DNA of 64,000 nt from Rhodocollybia butyracea (lineage: Eukaryota > Basidiomycota > Agaricomycetes > Agaricales > Omphalotaceae), in assembly GCA_015501585.1 (NCBI GenBank), contig JADNRY010000272.1, forward strand, positions 1 through 64,000, in the 5' to 3' direction. A model generated the notes under the pieces. The model searched no databases and had not been told where the DNA came from. It was given only the letters and a program-made list of their open reading frames with translations. The translations under genes and the position numbers were made by a program. Within the stretch, counting starts at the first letter, position 1. Each line of letters starts with the position of its first letter. Shown one piece after another: positions 35,101-45,530 of this stretch.

Positions 35101-36179
35101 TTGCACACGAGGACGATTACGAGGAGAAGAAGACGCGGCAGGTATTCGAGGACGATCTAGTCCGCTTTATGCCTTGGGATGAAGGTACAGTTTCTCTCGT
35201 ATTGGCGGTTTTTTTTATTTACTTAGCTGATCCATCGTCAATAACAGATGAAAAAGATATGGATATGGCGGAAGAGGCTCACATCGGAATCGTGCTTCAA
35301 GAAACGCAAGACGATGGCGAGCCTTTAGTCCTTGCGAAGGTCCTCCACTCGAAGAAGTTCCTCGCGCGCGCAGCCGCTCGCAAAGTCGAGATTCAGGGCT
35401 TGGACGACGAACCGGAAGTTGGTGAGGGTGATTCCGAGAGCGATGTTGTCCCTGCACAGAAGAAGAATGGTCAAAAGGCCCCGCTAGCGAATCGCAAGAA
35501 GAGGTCTCAGCGGGAGGACGAATCTGGTCACAATGAGCGCATTGGGAGGAAGCAGCGGAGAGATCCGGGCGAGAAGTCGAAGAAGCGCCGGGTTGTCAGT
35601 GACGAGGAGTCTGAGGCAGATGCTTCTCCACCACCTGCTTCGAAGAAGCCCAAGAAAACCAAGAATGTTCGTGGCGACGACTCTGAGTCCGACGTTGCCC
35701 CTCCGCCACCTGCTCCGAAGAAATACAGGAAACCCGATACTCTTCGTGGTGACGACTCTGAGGCTGATGTTGCCCCTCCGCCCCCCGCTCCGAAGAAGCC
35801 CAAGAAGCCGAAGGCACTTCGTGAGGAAGGGCATTACTCCGATGGCGCCGCTCCACCTGCTCCGAAAACGAAGGCCTCCTCTTCTCTCCCTACCAAGCCC
35901 AAAAAAGCCACCACGACCGTCTCTGAGCAGGCCGCTGCTAAGGCTGGCCCTTCGATCGTCCAAGAAGAACGACCTATTGCTCCCCGTCCTCGTCCTCGTC
36001 ATATTGAGCGTAAAGCAAATCTAGAGGTCTCTTCAAGCAGCGACGACGAGGAGCAGGAGCAACAGGAACGTCCGCCAAAGCGAGCACGGGTCGATCCACA
36101 GGTGGAGAGAAGCCAGGCGACTAGGAAGCCACAAGCAGAGACACGCGAAGGAGCTAATAAACGAAAACGAGGGAGATAA
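32146..36179 (+). CDS. Gene B: large lysine/acidic-rich protein of unknown function
   Basis: Seven exons: 32146-32416, 32466-32528, 32577-33284, 33336-34423, 34476-34779, 34831-35184 and 35248-36179, with introns of 48-63 bp, all in frame, giving about 1,240 residues. The order is: an N-terminal helical part; a Pro-rich linker; a conserved block ('AGWSIIRRYFFDEVGADAVL'); a long disordered Lys/Glu-rich stretch; a folded-looking core ('RGRQAYEFYGASVFGFVVDP' to 'VKLVNYPIGLKPLGVPDGLQ'); and a tail with repeated 'GDDSESDVAPPPPAPKK' units and basic runs. The tail suggests a nuclear, nucleic-acid- or chromatin-binding protein; no known catalytic motif is seen. A decayed paralogue (B') lies at 60860-62110. 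It is the first gene inside arm R1 and is read inwards. Function unknown. Confidence 0.75.
32408..32590. repeat. Duplicated exon-intron module inside gene B
   Basis: 'gaacaatgtaagttc' followed about 45 bp later by 'cag|tccaa.cttgtctag.aca' occurs twice, at 32410 and 32522, with a period of about 111 bp. The duplication created the 63-bp second exon and its two almost identical splice junctions (EQ|FQNCLAQ and EQ|FQSCLVQ). Both copies keep the frame. Confidence 0.75.
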
Positions 36180-36807
36180 CTTCTTAAGACTCTTGTGCTA
36201 CGTTTATCTTTCATACGCTCTGATATGTTTTTGTGCTAGCCATTATCTACGTACTGTATGTTTTGAATTGTTTTATGTATCTCATGTTATGTATCTCTTG
36301 TTTTATGTATCTTACGGTACGTCCCGGCGAAACGCACTAGCATTGTTGCTATTTACTAACATACCTGGTAGCCGCTACATCCTCAAAGAGGGCCTTCAAT
36401 ATCGTGGGGGCGAGGTTACCTGCTCTGAAGGGACACTCCCAGGCAAAAGCTATCTTCCGCAGGTGGGAACAACTCGGCCATGTTAACACTCTTCGCTGGA
36501 ACCGCGACTTTGAACCTGAGTACCCCGAGCTTGTTTAAATGACGTTTTACCTACTTAGGAACACCAATTTGATGAAGTATCTATAGCTTGCCAAAAACAT
36601 TTAGTTCAAAGCAAGCATATGAATGACGTCTTTCCTTATAGATAATAATAATAACTGGAATTACTGGCAAAAGATGCAAATCCAGCATGTGGGCCGCGTC
36701 TCACCCATTGCAGCCACGAAGAGAAATGGCACTTTGTGGTTTACGCAAATGGAAAAGATTATATTTGTTCATTCAATATGCATATGCTCCAGTAATACAA
36801 GAACAAT
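36180..36807. other. Intergenic region after gene B
   Basis: The 3' flank of gene B has several 'ttatgtatct' repeats near 36270-36310 that could form an AT-rich 3' end. No gene or RNA is recognised before the stop codon of the convergent protease-recombinase gene at 36808. Confidence 0.5.
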
Positions 36808-39800
36808 TTACAACTGCAAGGCCTGTTGGGACTGAGCAGGAGCTGGAAGCATAAGCCGGCGTCTTGGAATGTTAACAAGATCTGTGTCTGCTACCAAATA
36901 ACGCAGAATTGTTGATGTTTTCAACCCCACTGACCACTTTCCCCACCGTAAAACATCAGGAAGTTTGAAGCCACGATCTACTAACAGGAACACTGATCCT
37001 CCTCGCCGGAAGGCTTGGTTAGTGTAAAGCTCAGGAGGCTCTCCAATTTCACAGAGTGCACTGCGAAAGTTCTCGAGATATGATTTCTTACTCTAGGTAG
37101 GAAGTTAGAAAACATAGTTTGAGCAGACATGAGCTGGCTTACAATATGCTCGTCTGAGCTCTGCATCTGATCATGACCATAAATTTTTGGAAAAAGGTAA
37201 CCTTTTGTGATTTTGCTCATGATTAACCACGCTCGCACACATCTGACCACACAAAAAGCTTTCATATCCGGGTCTGTTTCGGCGTAGAAGTCAAATGCGG
37301 CCTGTCCTAAGCACCAAGGGTCAGACTAAAGTGTGGGCTGGCGCAATGTACTCACTGCCCATTTGATGAGTCTTGCAGCTTTTAGGTGTGATCCCGAGGT
37401 GAGTATCGTTACCTTCGAGGGGTGAAAAGTCAAGGTCGTCCATGGTCAGATCCACGACGTTGCACGTCCTTAACAGGCAACGGAAGCTGATAAGCCCAAT
37501 AGCCTGCTCTTCCATACGCTTGAAAACTCCACCCCAGTCAGAAACATTCATGCGCCCCTTCAAGTTGGTCCTGTTCTTCTCCTGGATGTATCTGACCGTC
37601 ATTTCATGGATTTTGCGCATGTTATGAGCGGTCATCCCGCGAGAGCTGGTTGAAAATTCCCCATCTTTGGTCTGAGAAATGATATCATGGATTAGCTCAA
37701 GTTAAGATAGCTTCATAAAGGTCTACCTTTTTGCGGTATAAATTTATAAGATAGCGCTGTAATTTTACAGAACGAGCGGGATTGCCGACAAACCTCTTCT
37801 TTTCCTCGCTCCAGTTCCATCCTTGAGCACGCTGAGTATTTCTACTGAAAGCATGGACTAAGGCCGATCTCCTCTGGTCTGCAGAAGAATACCCCAATAC
37901 TTTTCGAACATGTATCCCATTCTTGTCTCGTTTTATGACTCTGGCATCACACCTTTGAGCAATTAGTGAGCAATAAACCAGAATAGAGAATCAAAGGCAT
38001 ACGATGAGGCAATCCAGTCAATAATCAGATCCTCGCATTCTGAAGGCACAGGCTCCATATCAAACAGGTTAACATTGGAATCAATCAGACCTGCCCAAAC
38101 GCAAAATTTTTGGAAGTTTTTAGCGTGGCTATATATGAATTCAGAACAAATCTAAATGCAGAAGGAAGCCATAGGTAGTAAACTCACCACGCATATGAAT
38201 ACCGGGTACCGGAGCCTTTATCTTCAAAAAAACTCGGGTCGCTCACAAGTGGCTCCCTGACACGTTTAGGTTGGAATTTGAGCTCCTCGTGAAGTTCAGA
38301 AACCAAATTGTCTTGTTCTGAATCGCTAATGGTGAGGCGAGACTGCAGAATCTCTATGAAATCTTCCGATAGCTCCACCTCATTACCATCTTTGTCAGTG
38401 ATAATCTCGTCCTCCTCTACTTCTTCATCGTCACTGCCAAGATCTGAGTCCGACTCGCTTCCGTCCGTGCTGTCACTGTCTATGCTGTCATCCGCGCTAT
38501 CCTTGTCCCTGTCATCCCTATCATCGTGGTGTAGGCTGATCTTCGCTCTTTTTTTCGGAGAGAGCTTTGGATACTTATGTAAGCATAAAATGACGGTCAA
38601 GGGAAAAATATTACCTTGGGATTTTTCTTTAAGGCCTTAAGTCTAGTAAGCACAGGACCCCATCATAGAAAATAGGAATCTCACTCCGCGTTTTCGGACC
38701 ACTGGCACAATATCGTCGGCATCATTTACCTGCAAAATAGATGGCTGGAAGTACTAGTGTAAGCATAAAAATCTCGGCAGAACATGGGTAGATGATACAC
38801 CTTGGACATTTTCTTAAAGAGCTTTTTGTTAGTAATTTTAAGTAGTTCTGAAACTGGTAGGCTCACGCGCTTGCGGTTGTCCATGGGCGTCGGTTCAGCT
38901 ACCATCACACGATTATTGTCCTTGCCTTCTACTTTCTCACAGCTTGTTTGGATGCCCTACACATCTATCAATATGTCTGCTGAAGAATCATAGTGGTATC
39001 TATCCTCACCGATTGGAGAATTCGCTGCAAAATGCGATTGAAAAGTTGCAATCTCAGCAGGTTGACCTTTCCTGAGTGAATTTTTGAAACTTCGGGCTGT
39101 AGGAAGGCATCGAGGGCATTGATAGCGAGTGGACCACAAGAATGTTGGTCATTCTGGTGGCAAGCGGGAATAGACACGATAGAAAAGCTGATATGAGGCT
39201 GGTGGTATTTCTGCCATTTAGAAAGCGCCTCCTGCAGAACTTTGGGCATAGCCACACCGGTTGGGTCAGCATAACGAATCTGTCTCGCTTGACCATCGAT
39301 GATAAGGGATACCCAGTGTTGGTTTCCAGTCCACTGTTGCAAGTTCCAACAAGTGACGAGGGTCTGCTCCCTTTTAAATGTAGACTCACTGACATTTTGC
39401 AGCCAGGATTTTTCTTGTTGATACTCGTATGTTCTTGCCCAGGTTCTGAGCATGTTACCAAGTTCAGGACGGGCAACAATGAGATTGAAATTTTTTTCAT
39501 GAGCCGCTAGCTGAATATGAAGATCCTCGAGCAAAAGCTCGATGAGAGGAGTGTCTAACCAAGTCGAGCCGAGGAGGCGGGAAATACTTGAAAGAGGGCG
39601 CGATCCAAGAAATGGTGAATTCAGCGACCAGGGCACTTCTGCAAGGAGAGCTCTCGCGAAGAGCACCTCTTTGTGGGTTTCACTGGTCGCTGAACATGCT
39701 ATTTTGTTGATCCAAAGGGTGGCGTCTGCCCATGTAGATCGATGGGCGAGGAGCGTGGTCATCTCCTTCCAAAGAGATACGGTCCAAAGCGGGAAACGAT

Positions 39801-40107
39801 GGGCAGTGGCTACGCTGTGAGCGTAAATGATTGAACCACCACTCTGCATAGGAGCAGTCGTCAACAGAACGTCCACTTCCGCGATGGTTTCCGGTGAAGG
39901 GATTGGAAGCCTTTTATACTGCTCGAGTAGACTGCTGTCGACATCTGATGGCGCATCGTTGCTGAAAAATAGCGCTGGATTAAGTTTTTTAATCGAGGAA
40001 ACGGGAATGGGTCTGGTTTGTAGTTCAGATATACTAAGATCTGTACCAAGTATGTATTTTTTGACCCAGTCGGGAACTTCGAAAACTGCTGGATTCTGTT
40101 TCGGCAT
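36808..40107 (-). CDS. Ulp1/C48 protease fused to a Crypton-like tyrosine recombinase
   Basis: From ATG 40107 the first exon (to about 38995) encodes a C48 cysteine protease: 'NQHWVSLIIDG' (His), 'YADP' (Asp), 'NDQHSCGPLAINAL' (Gln region and Cys, about 39105-39155). In-frame splices (SK|VNDADD, KRG|ALKKNPK, PK|YPKLSPKKRAK) lead through a basic and then very acidic linker (38600-38240). The recombinase half follows: 'GNPARSVKLQRYLINLYRKK', 'GLISFRCLLRTCNVVDLTMD' (catalytic Arg, about 37440-37500), 'TPKSCKTHQMG' and, after a 50-bp intron, 'TNQAFRRGGS' (about 36994-37020), 'RWGKWS' (about 36931-36946) and 'ILRYLVADTD' with the likely nucleophilic Tyr (about 36890-36910), ending at TAA 36808-36810. 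In place of the usual HxxR the sequence shows QAFR. No stop or frameshift is needed if the proposed introns are right, but it could still be two adjacent genes. Role: likely DNA cutting and joining for the surrounding element. Confidence 0.65.
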
Positions 40108-40531
40108 GGGAGTCCAGGAGGTGGTTGATAAACTGCAACGTGGATAAGCTTGTTTATTACGTTACGGTTAATCCAGCGCTATCAGATTTCATTCATAAGT
40201 GCATATAGACCCCTCCTTGAATACCTAAAGAAAGGACAAGTCAATAATGGAACTTGAAGTCCAGAGTACAACGCACCTGCGAGACGTAGCATATGCATTT
40301 AGCAATAGGCGTCAAAGGCATTCTTATATAGAACGCGTGCATTGGAGGGAAGGAAAAATTTGTTACATGGCAAGTCGTACGTTGAACGCCGAATTCAAAG
40401 ATAACTTCAGTGTAGGTTTGTTTAGAATATCTCGGGTATCCGAGTTTTGAGTCATGAAATATCCCTTCATGCATTTCTTAACTGGGTGTGCAAGGTGTAC
40501 AAACACAAACAGAAGTTGGTGGCTCTCATTA
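40108..40531. other. Gap between the recombinase gene and the next exon
   Basis: Probably contains the promoter of the protease-recombinase gene. Short opposing frames at 40241-40474 look like chance. No RNA gene or repeat is recognised. Confidence 0.4.
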
Positions 40532-40878
40532 ACTTAAGCTCCTCAGACTTTCAGTGACGCTGTGTTACAATGTAGGTCTCTGCAGGCTTATACTTGCTCC
40601 TATACCCTACCTTCCTTCGTCCAGGTTGATGCCCAAGCTCATCAACGGCCACGACAAGCACATCGCCTACTCCACGCTCAGATCCATACATTGCCGTTAC
40701 AATCTGTCCTCGCACCTCGTTAATCAACGGTAAACGCAGTGTTGTTGTCTGGATCGAACCAAATATCAGGAAGCCAAATTCGGTGAAAAATCCAATTGTG
40801 AGTTCGAGTTCTGGAGCTCTCTTCTCTCGCTCACTCTCGAGTCCGATGGCTAGGGGAGTCGAGTCTCCTGGTCCGACC
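40532..40878 (-). CDS. Exon-like segment, unidentified
   Basis: An open minus-strand stretch of about 115 codons with no ATG at its start, preceded by 'gtgatag', which could be a splice acceptor, and ending in TAA near 40532. It reads 'LPLINEVRGQIVTAMYGSER' and 'GVGDVLVVAVDELGHQPGRR', a globular-looking sequence with balanced composition. It may be the last exon of a gene whose upstream exons are lost or unrecognised. I know no family for it. Confidence 0.3.
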
Positions 40879-41099
40879 TCACTCTCCTATCACTCTCTTA
40901 TCATTCCCCCTCACCCCCGTTCTCCTCTTCTCCTGTTACCGAAGACTCTAGATTCTTTGTTCCTTATCATCTCCTGTAGACAATGGATACGCCAACATAC
41001 TTGTGACATGCTCGGTCTCCTTCCCCATATATAGCACAAGCGGACTATGGGGTATAGGACTAAAATCATTCACTGTGTCTTATTGATACTGACCTTCAT

Positions 41100-41260
41100 A
41101 TATTGCATCAGGACTCACAAATTGATCCATCTTTCTCTGTAACCTCTCTAGTGTTGTGGAGAAAAGAACAACGTCGTCTGCTTGTTCGAGGTGGGACACT
41201 TTTCGTTGAGCAAGCATCATATCATGTCATCATCCGACATCTGCAGGTTGGTGTTTCACT
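41100..41260 (-). mobile_element. Fragment of a LINE-type reverse transcriptase
   Basis: Read on the minus strand, 'MMLAQRKVSHLEQADDVVLF' followed by 'STTLERLQRKMDQF' matches the [F/Y/Q]ADD region of non-LTR reverse transcriptases (catalytic aspartates near 41170-41180). Stops (two adjacent TGA codons) lie directly upstream and the frame is lost downstream, so it is a short relic. Confidence 0.55.
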
Positions 41261-42296
41261 GCTCCATCCATGTGAGAGTGGCACTCACTCCTTTTACGGA
41301 GACGAAACTCGATGGAGCAAGATGACATCCACTGCAGGCTTGATACAGTCGATTTCTCCCTATTCCATTCATCTCTTTATTATCTGCTGCCCAGTAACAG
41401 AATGATAGTAACTCAAAGCATCTGAATCGACTCTGAAACGCGATTAATAATTCGCAAATGAGTTGGCTTCACAAGGAAGGTACAGTTGGTTCATTCAATT
41501 CAAGTGCGATTCAGCAAATGGATTCAGCTACTACCGGATCGCAAACTGAATCGCAGACAAAAATGAATCACTTTTCAGCGGCAATCCACCATAATTCACC
41601 AAAATCGCCCTGGTGAAGCGCCTCCTATGACCCCGATCCCTTAATTACATACCGACGAATACTTGAAGTTAAATCGTGATTCTGAAGCGATTGCAATTCT
41701 GAGAGCTAACCGTAAGTTTAGTCCGCCATTCAAAGGGCTTGTGCTTGATTCTCACCCGTGGTGGGTTAATGAAGGCGGCATGTTGCTCAATGCGCATCAA
41801 GGAATTTGCTTATAAAATGTAAGTTAGTGGAGTTTTACCCGGAACTTTGCTTTGGGGGAACTCTATTTCAGTCTATACATGTAAAAGGAAGTAAGAAGGG
41901 ATGGGAAAACAAGAGACAGCTGACGGCCATGGTTGATTGTTTACTCGGGTCGCGCCGAGGTGTTTATGCTTACCAGTGCTCAGTTTTCGAGTAATCCTGA
42001 CGCGCACAAAGTCCCGTGTAGATCAGTCTCATTTCTCAGGGAGGGTATGGGAAGCAGGAGACGGGCAAATTTTGTGCGCTAAAGAAGATGTAGAAGAGGA
42101 CTTGCATAAGATAGTTAGGAACCGCTAGATCTAAGTTACAAACTTGTGAACGGAATTCTGCATCGGCGGTCTCCTATCCTCAGCGCATGGTAGAGTAGAT
42201 CGCGTACTGCTCATCGACGAAAGTTGATTTATATACATACACATGTGACACATTGCACTCAGAGACAAAAAATCCAACCAGTCTCAAACATGATAA
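41261..42296. other. Gene-free stretch with scattered short repeats
   Basis: Around 41420-41560 'gaatcg' and 'gattca' motifs recur, perhaps an eroded small repeat. No coding frame, RNA gene or transposon end is supported. Confidence 0.4.
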
Positions 42297-43631
42297 TCAT
42301 ACTAGCTTCTTATCAGATCTGATCTTGTCGACTCTGACCCTATCGGATCTGACCTTTCGGCCACCCGGATGGTAGACGACTTCGTGTGCAGCTTTCTTGC
42401 GTGCAGCTGTGAACCAGCCATCCGATCTGGAAAGGAACACGTGTCGGCTTTTGGAGCCTACATTTTTGACCTTGGTTCCATCTGAGAAAAGCATGTCTTA
42501 AAATCAATCTTAGCTTACCTCCTTCCTCAATAGCTCTTCAAGGCTAAGAATGAATTTGTCTCCTTCGTCGGTACTAAGCTTTTTCCCTTTTTCATCTCTG
42601 ATTTTCAGAAATTTCTCCCAAAGGCCTTTCCCTCGCACGAATTTTTCCATCGTTTCAAAATCTTCCTTTAGGTGAGAATTCTCGACTTGCGGAACCTGTA
42701 TCAAAAAGTGGTGAGGGTCAGCTACTTGTTCTGTATAGGAAAGGTCTGGTCACCTTTTCGCCAGCTAAGGGCAGCGCATGGAAGGTCTCAGTACCCCCAC
42801 ACAACCTCTCGGGCGCATCTACGTCACTCCGTGCAGGCTCTGTCTCCATTGGAGCCGAAGTTAATGCTTTCTCCAGGATGCTTTCCTCAACATTAACTAG
42901 TTTGCCAACAATGACGTCTAGTTTTGAGCTTGAGTCGTTGGGGCCACCATCCGCTTGCGGACCCTGCGATAACTGACTCGTTTTAAGTCTGTCAATCTGT
43001 TAGGGGGGAGAGCAAAAGTGGCGAGGGTCGGGACGTCAGCTGCTTGATCTAATTCATATAAGAAAAGTCTGGTCACATTTGTCTCAGGGGGAGACTGAAT
43101 CTCCTGGATAGAAGCGGAATATTTTTCCTTGTCTACGGGCATATCATGAGGCCCTGACCAGCTTATTGGAGCTCTTTCGCCGCTGTCCTCTTCAACGGAG
43201 ATATCTGGTGAGGGTGGGGGGCTAGTGAGAGGCGATTCAGCCCTACAAGAGAGAGAGCCCGGGGAATCTAAGAGAGTTAAAGCGCGCGCAATATCTGCTT
43301 TTCTTTCCAGTTCCAAGCGATGCCGCCCTCGGGTTTTTTTCCCCTCCTCCTCAAGGAGCAGTTCCCGCGTAAGGTATTGAACGTTTTTTGGGGGCAAAGG
43401 TGGCGAGATTTCTGTAAACGGATGAGAAACATAAGAAATCAACGTACAGCTTGCGACTTGCCTTTAGAGAACCATTCAATGACGATTTTCTCATTGGCTT
43501 GGTCAATCTCAAACACCTAAGAAAAACACATTGGCAACAGATGTCGATAATAGATTACTACTTACACGTCCTGGCCAGGGAGGGAAGTGTGGTTGTATCG
43601 CGAGGACGAGATCTCCCTCAGACAATCTCAT
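42297..43631 (-). CDS. PWWP-domain protein, multi-exon
   Basis: From ATG 43629-43631 the product starts 'MRLSEGDLVLAIQPHFPPWP', and after a 49-bp intron (43565-43517) continues 'GRVFEIDQANEKIVIEWFSK', a typical PWWP fold start with the PPWPG motif. PWWP domains bind methylated histone tails and DNA. The next intron (43461-43412, 50 bp) appears to be GC-AG ('aag|gcaagt...tttacag'), which restores the frame into 'EISPPLPPKNVQYLTRELLL'. A Ser/Pro-rich linker follows. A further intron near 42755-42700 leads to a helical segment ('VPQVENSHLKEDFETMEKFV', 'GLWEKFLKIRDEKGKKLSTD'), resembling the C-terminal helical part of some PWWP proteins. The last segment (42494-42297) is basic, with its splice unresolved. 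It lies inside the putative element, on the same strand as the recombinase gene. Confidence 0.6.
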
Positions 43632-43788
43632 GTAGTGAGTCAAGAGCACGATGGTCACGGTCACACTCCATACCAAAATATTAGTCCAAAAATTCCTTAT
43701 AAAAATCTCTGAAATTATAGGGTAGGTAGGTAGGTTTAATGGTATAGTGACGAATTATGTATTCGGTTTAAATCACATCTATTGTGTG

Positions 43789-43822
43789 GCCTCAAAGTAA
43801 CATTAACATGTTACTTTGAGGC
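43789..43822. repeat. Perfect 15-bp-stem hairpin
   Basis: 'gcctcaaagtaacat' (43789-43803) and 'atgttactttgaggc' (43808-43822) are exact reverse complements around 'taac'. 'ctttgaggccaca' repeats part of the stem just after. It could be a terminator-like fold or the middle of a small palindromic element. It lies in the gene-free gap 43632-43920, which also has a ggtaggtaggt run near 43724. Confidence 0.7.
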
Positions 43823-43920
43823 AACTTTGAGGCCACATTAGTTCAAAGTCTGTGTATTCATCTTCTAAGTGGAACGCTAATGTTTGCTCACTGTTTATCG
43901 AGTCTTAGTCACGAAATCAA

Positions 43921-44228
43921 TTAAGGTTTAGATATCATCCGTCTCCTATAATGCCGAAGTTCTGCTTCATCTGCCACTTTAGCTAGGACTTGGGCATTAT
44001 GTGGCCATTCTTGATAACCCTTGTAACCGTGGCGAGTTTCGGCGAGTGTAAATAGAGATACTGTCAGAGTGAATTCCCGCGCAAGTGTAGAGTCTACGGA
44101 GTCCCTTGGAAGCGACATGGAGAATCTTCCCTGAATTTTTTGAGCGCCTCGCCATCCTCTGGGGGTTCGTATCTTCCAGGATCGTCAAGGGTTTAGGGAT
44201 GAGACTCTGAATACGCTGGAAGACCTAG
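43921..44228 (-). CDS. Exon pair of an unidentified gene
   Basis: A possible acceptor ('ttttttctag', about 44229) is followed by 'VFQRIQSLIPKPLTILEDTN' (to about 44140). A coding-like stretch in another frame then reads 'LAREFTLTVSLFTLAETRHG' and 'YKGYQEWPHNAQVLAKVADE', ending in TAA at 43921. A short intron or frameshift must separate the two frames. I recognise no family. It may be the 3' end of a decayed gene. Confidence 0.3.
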
Positions 44229-45530
44229 AAAAAACAGATGAGAAATTTTCAATGAAATGTAGAGACTCAAATGTAGAGACTCGAAGACGCACTCCATGCG
44301 AGACTTTACGAGGCGCTTAAATTTTAATGCGATGGATCTTGACCGCGTCTGGTAAGAGCGATACATCGGTCAATTCGAAATGTCAGTTGTTTCCCGCTGA
44401 GAAGGATGGGCGGCTTGAACACTGATTACCAACACATCCGTTGGCTTATTCTGAGTAAGCTGGCCAACTAAAAAGAGCACCGCTAGTTCACACGAGTTTA
44501 AGACCTCAAAGTCCTTGGAGTTAGCTTCTCCCTCAGTTAGATAAGGTTTGAGACGTTAATCTTGGTTCCGCTTTTTAACGATCGGGATGCCAAGGATAGC
44601 AAAAGGCAATTCCAGCATAGAATTCGTGGAATACTTTTGAAGTCTTGGGATACAATGCCAGTAGAAGTTTAAGGTAGAGACCGGACGGACCGGACCCCTG
44701 GACAAGTTGATATTCATCTCTATCCTAGAAGGACTAACTAATATTAATTTTCAATACTTCCAACGAACGTGAACGCCGTTGTCTCCCGTAGGCAGACTCT
44801 AAACCTCTTGACACTACGAGTCGAGGTATGAACGCCAGACGATTTCCGTTATTACTCTTTCTTTTGCAAGCCCGTATACCTATTACTACGCTCGAAGTTC
44901 ATGAGCTTGTTCTAATCCAATAATGATAAATTAACCAATCCACCCACTTTTTTCCTCAATTTTCAAACTCGAAACTTTTCTCCAATAAGACAGCAAAAGG
45001 CTAGCACTCGCGAGACAGTACAACGCCTTGTGCCACATTGCGAATCCTACAACTCATGAGGGAGAAACGGGGGGTGGACTACAAGGCTGTACAAGACAGC
45101 ATGGTGATAGAAGGTACATGCAAGGCATTGCAACCGATTAAGAGGGTGTAGCGCACTCAAAAAAAGGGTAATTTTCTCAAACGTTAAATCTGAAATAGCA
45201 ATCAGTACAGTAAAACATAAGTCATAAAGATAAAGTGTAAGTGAACATGGCGTAGCAGTATTGAAGTGAATACATAGCAGGTCCAGAGTATAAGCAAACA
45301 TAGCGTAGGAGAGAACAAGGTGAGCAGCAACATAGATTGAGCATTGCACGAGACCATAGACGGTCTTTTCATCCGCGTTACTTTGTTCTGGAACGCTACA
45401 TTCTTTTGTACTGGGACGTGGTTCAACCTGTAACGCTACCCTGGATATTTACAACTCCTTACACCCCACGGCAGCTACTAGCGGCTATTCACCACGCTAT
45501 AAAAACGACTGAGCAATAGCCTAAGAAAAG
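44229..45530. other. Gene-free stretch
   Basis: No frame with convincing codon character, no RNA gene and no clear repeat. A minus frame at 45047-45349 is hydrophobic but has no recognisable context and overlaps low-complexity sequence. Confidence 0.4.

Noticed and set aside
35484..36002. Minus-strand Arg/Gly-rich frames opposite the gene B tail
   Set aside because: Antisense shadow of the Asp-Ser-Glu/Pro-Lys repeats of gene B.
36808..40107. KDZ transposon based on the Ulp1 domain
   Set aside because: No KDZ transposase domain was seen nearby; the partner domain reads as a tyrosine recombinase.
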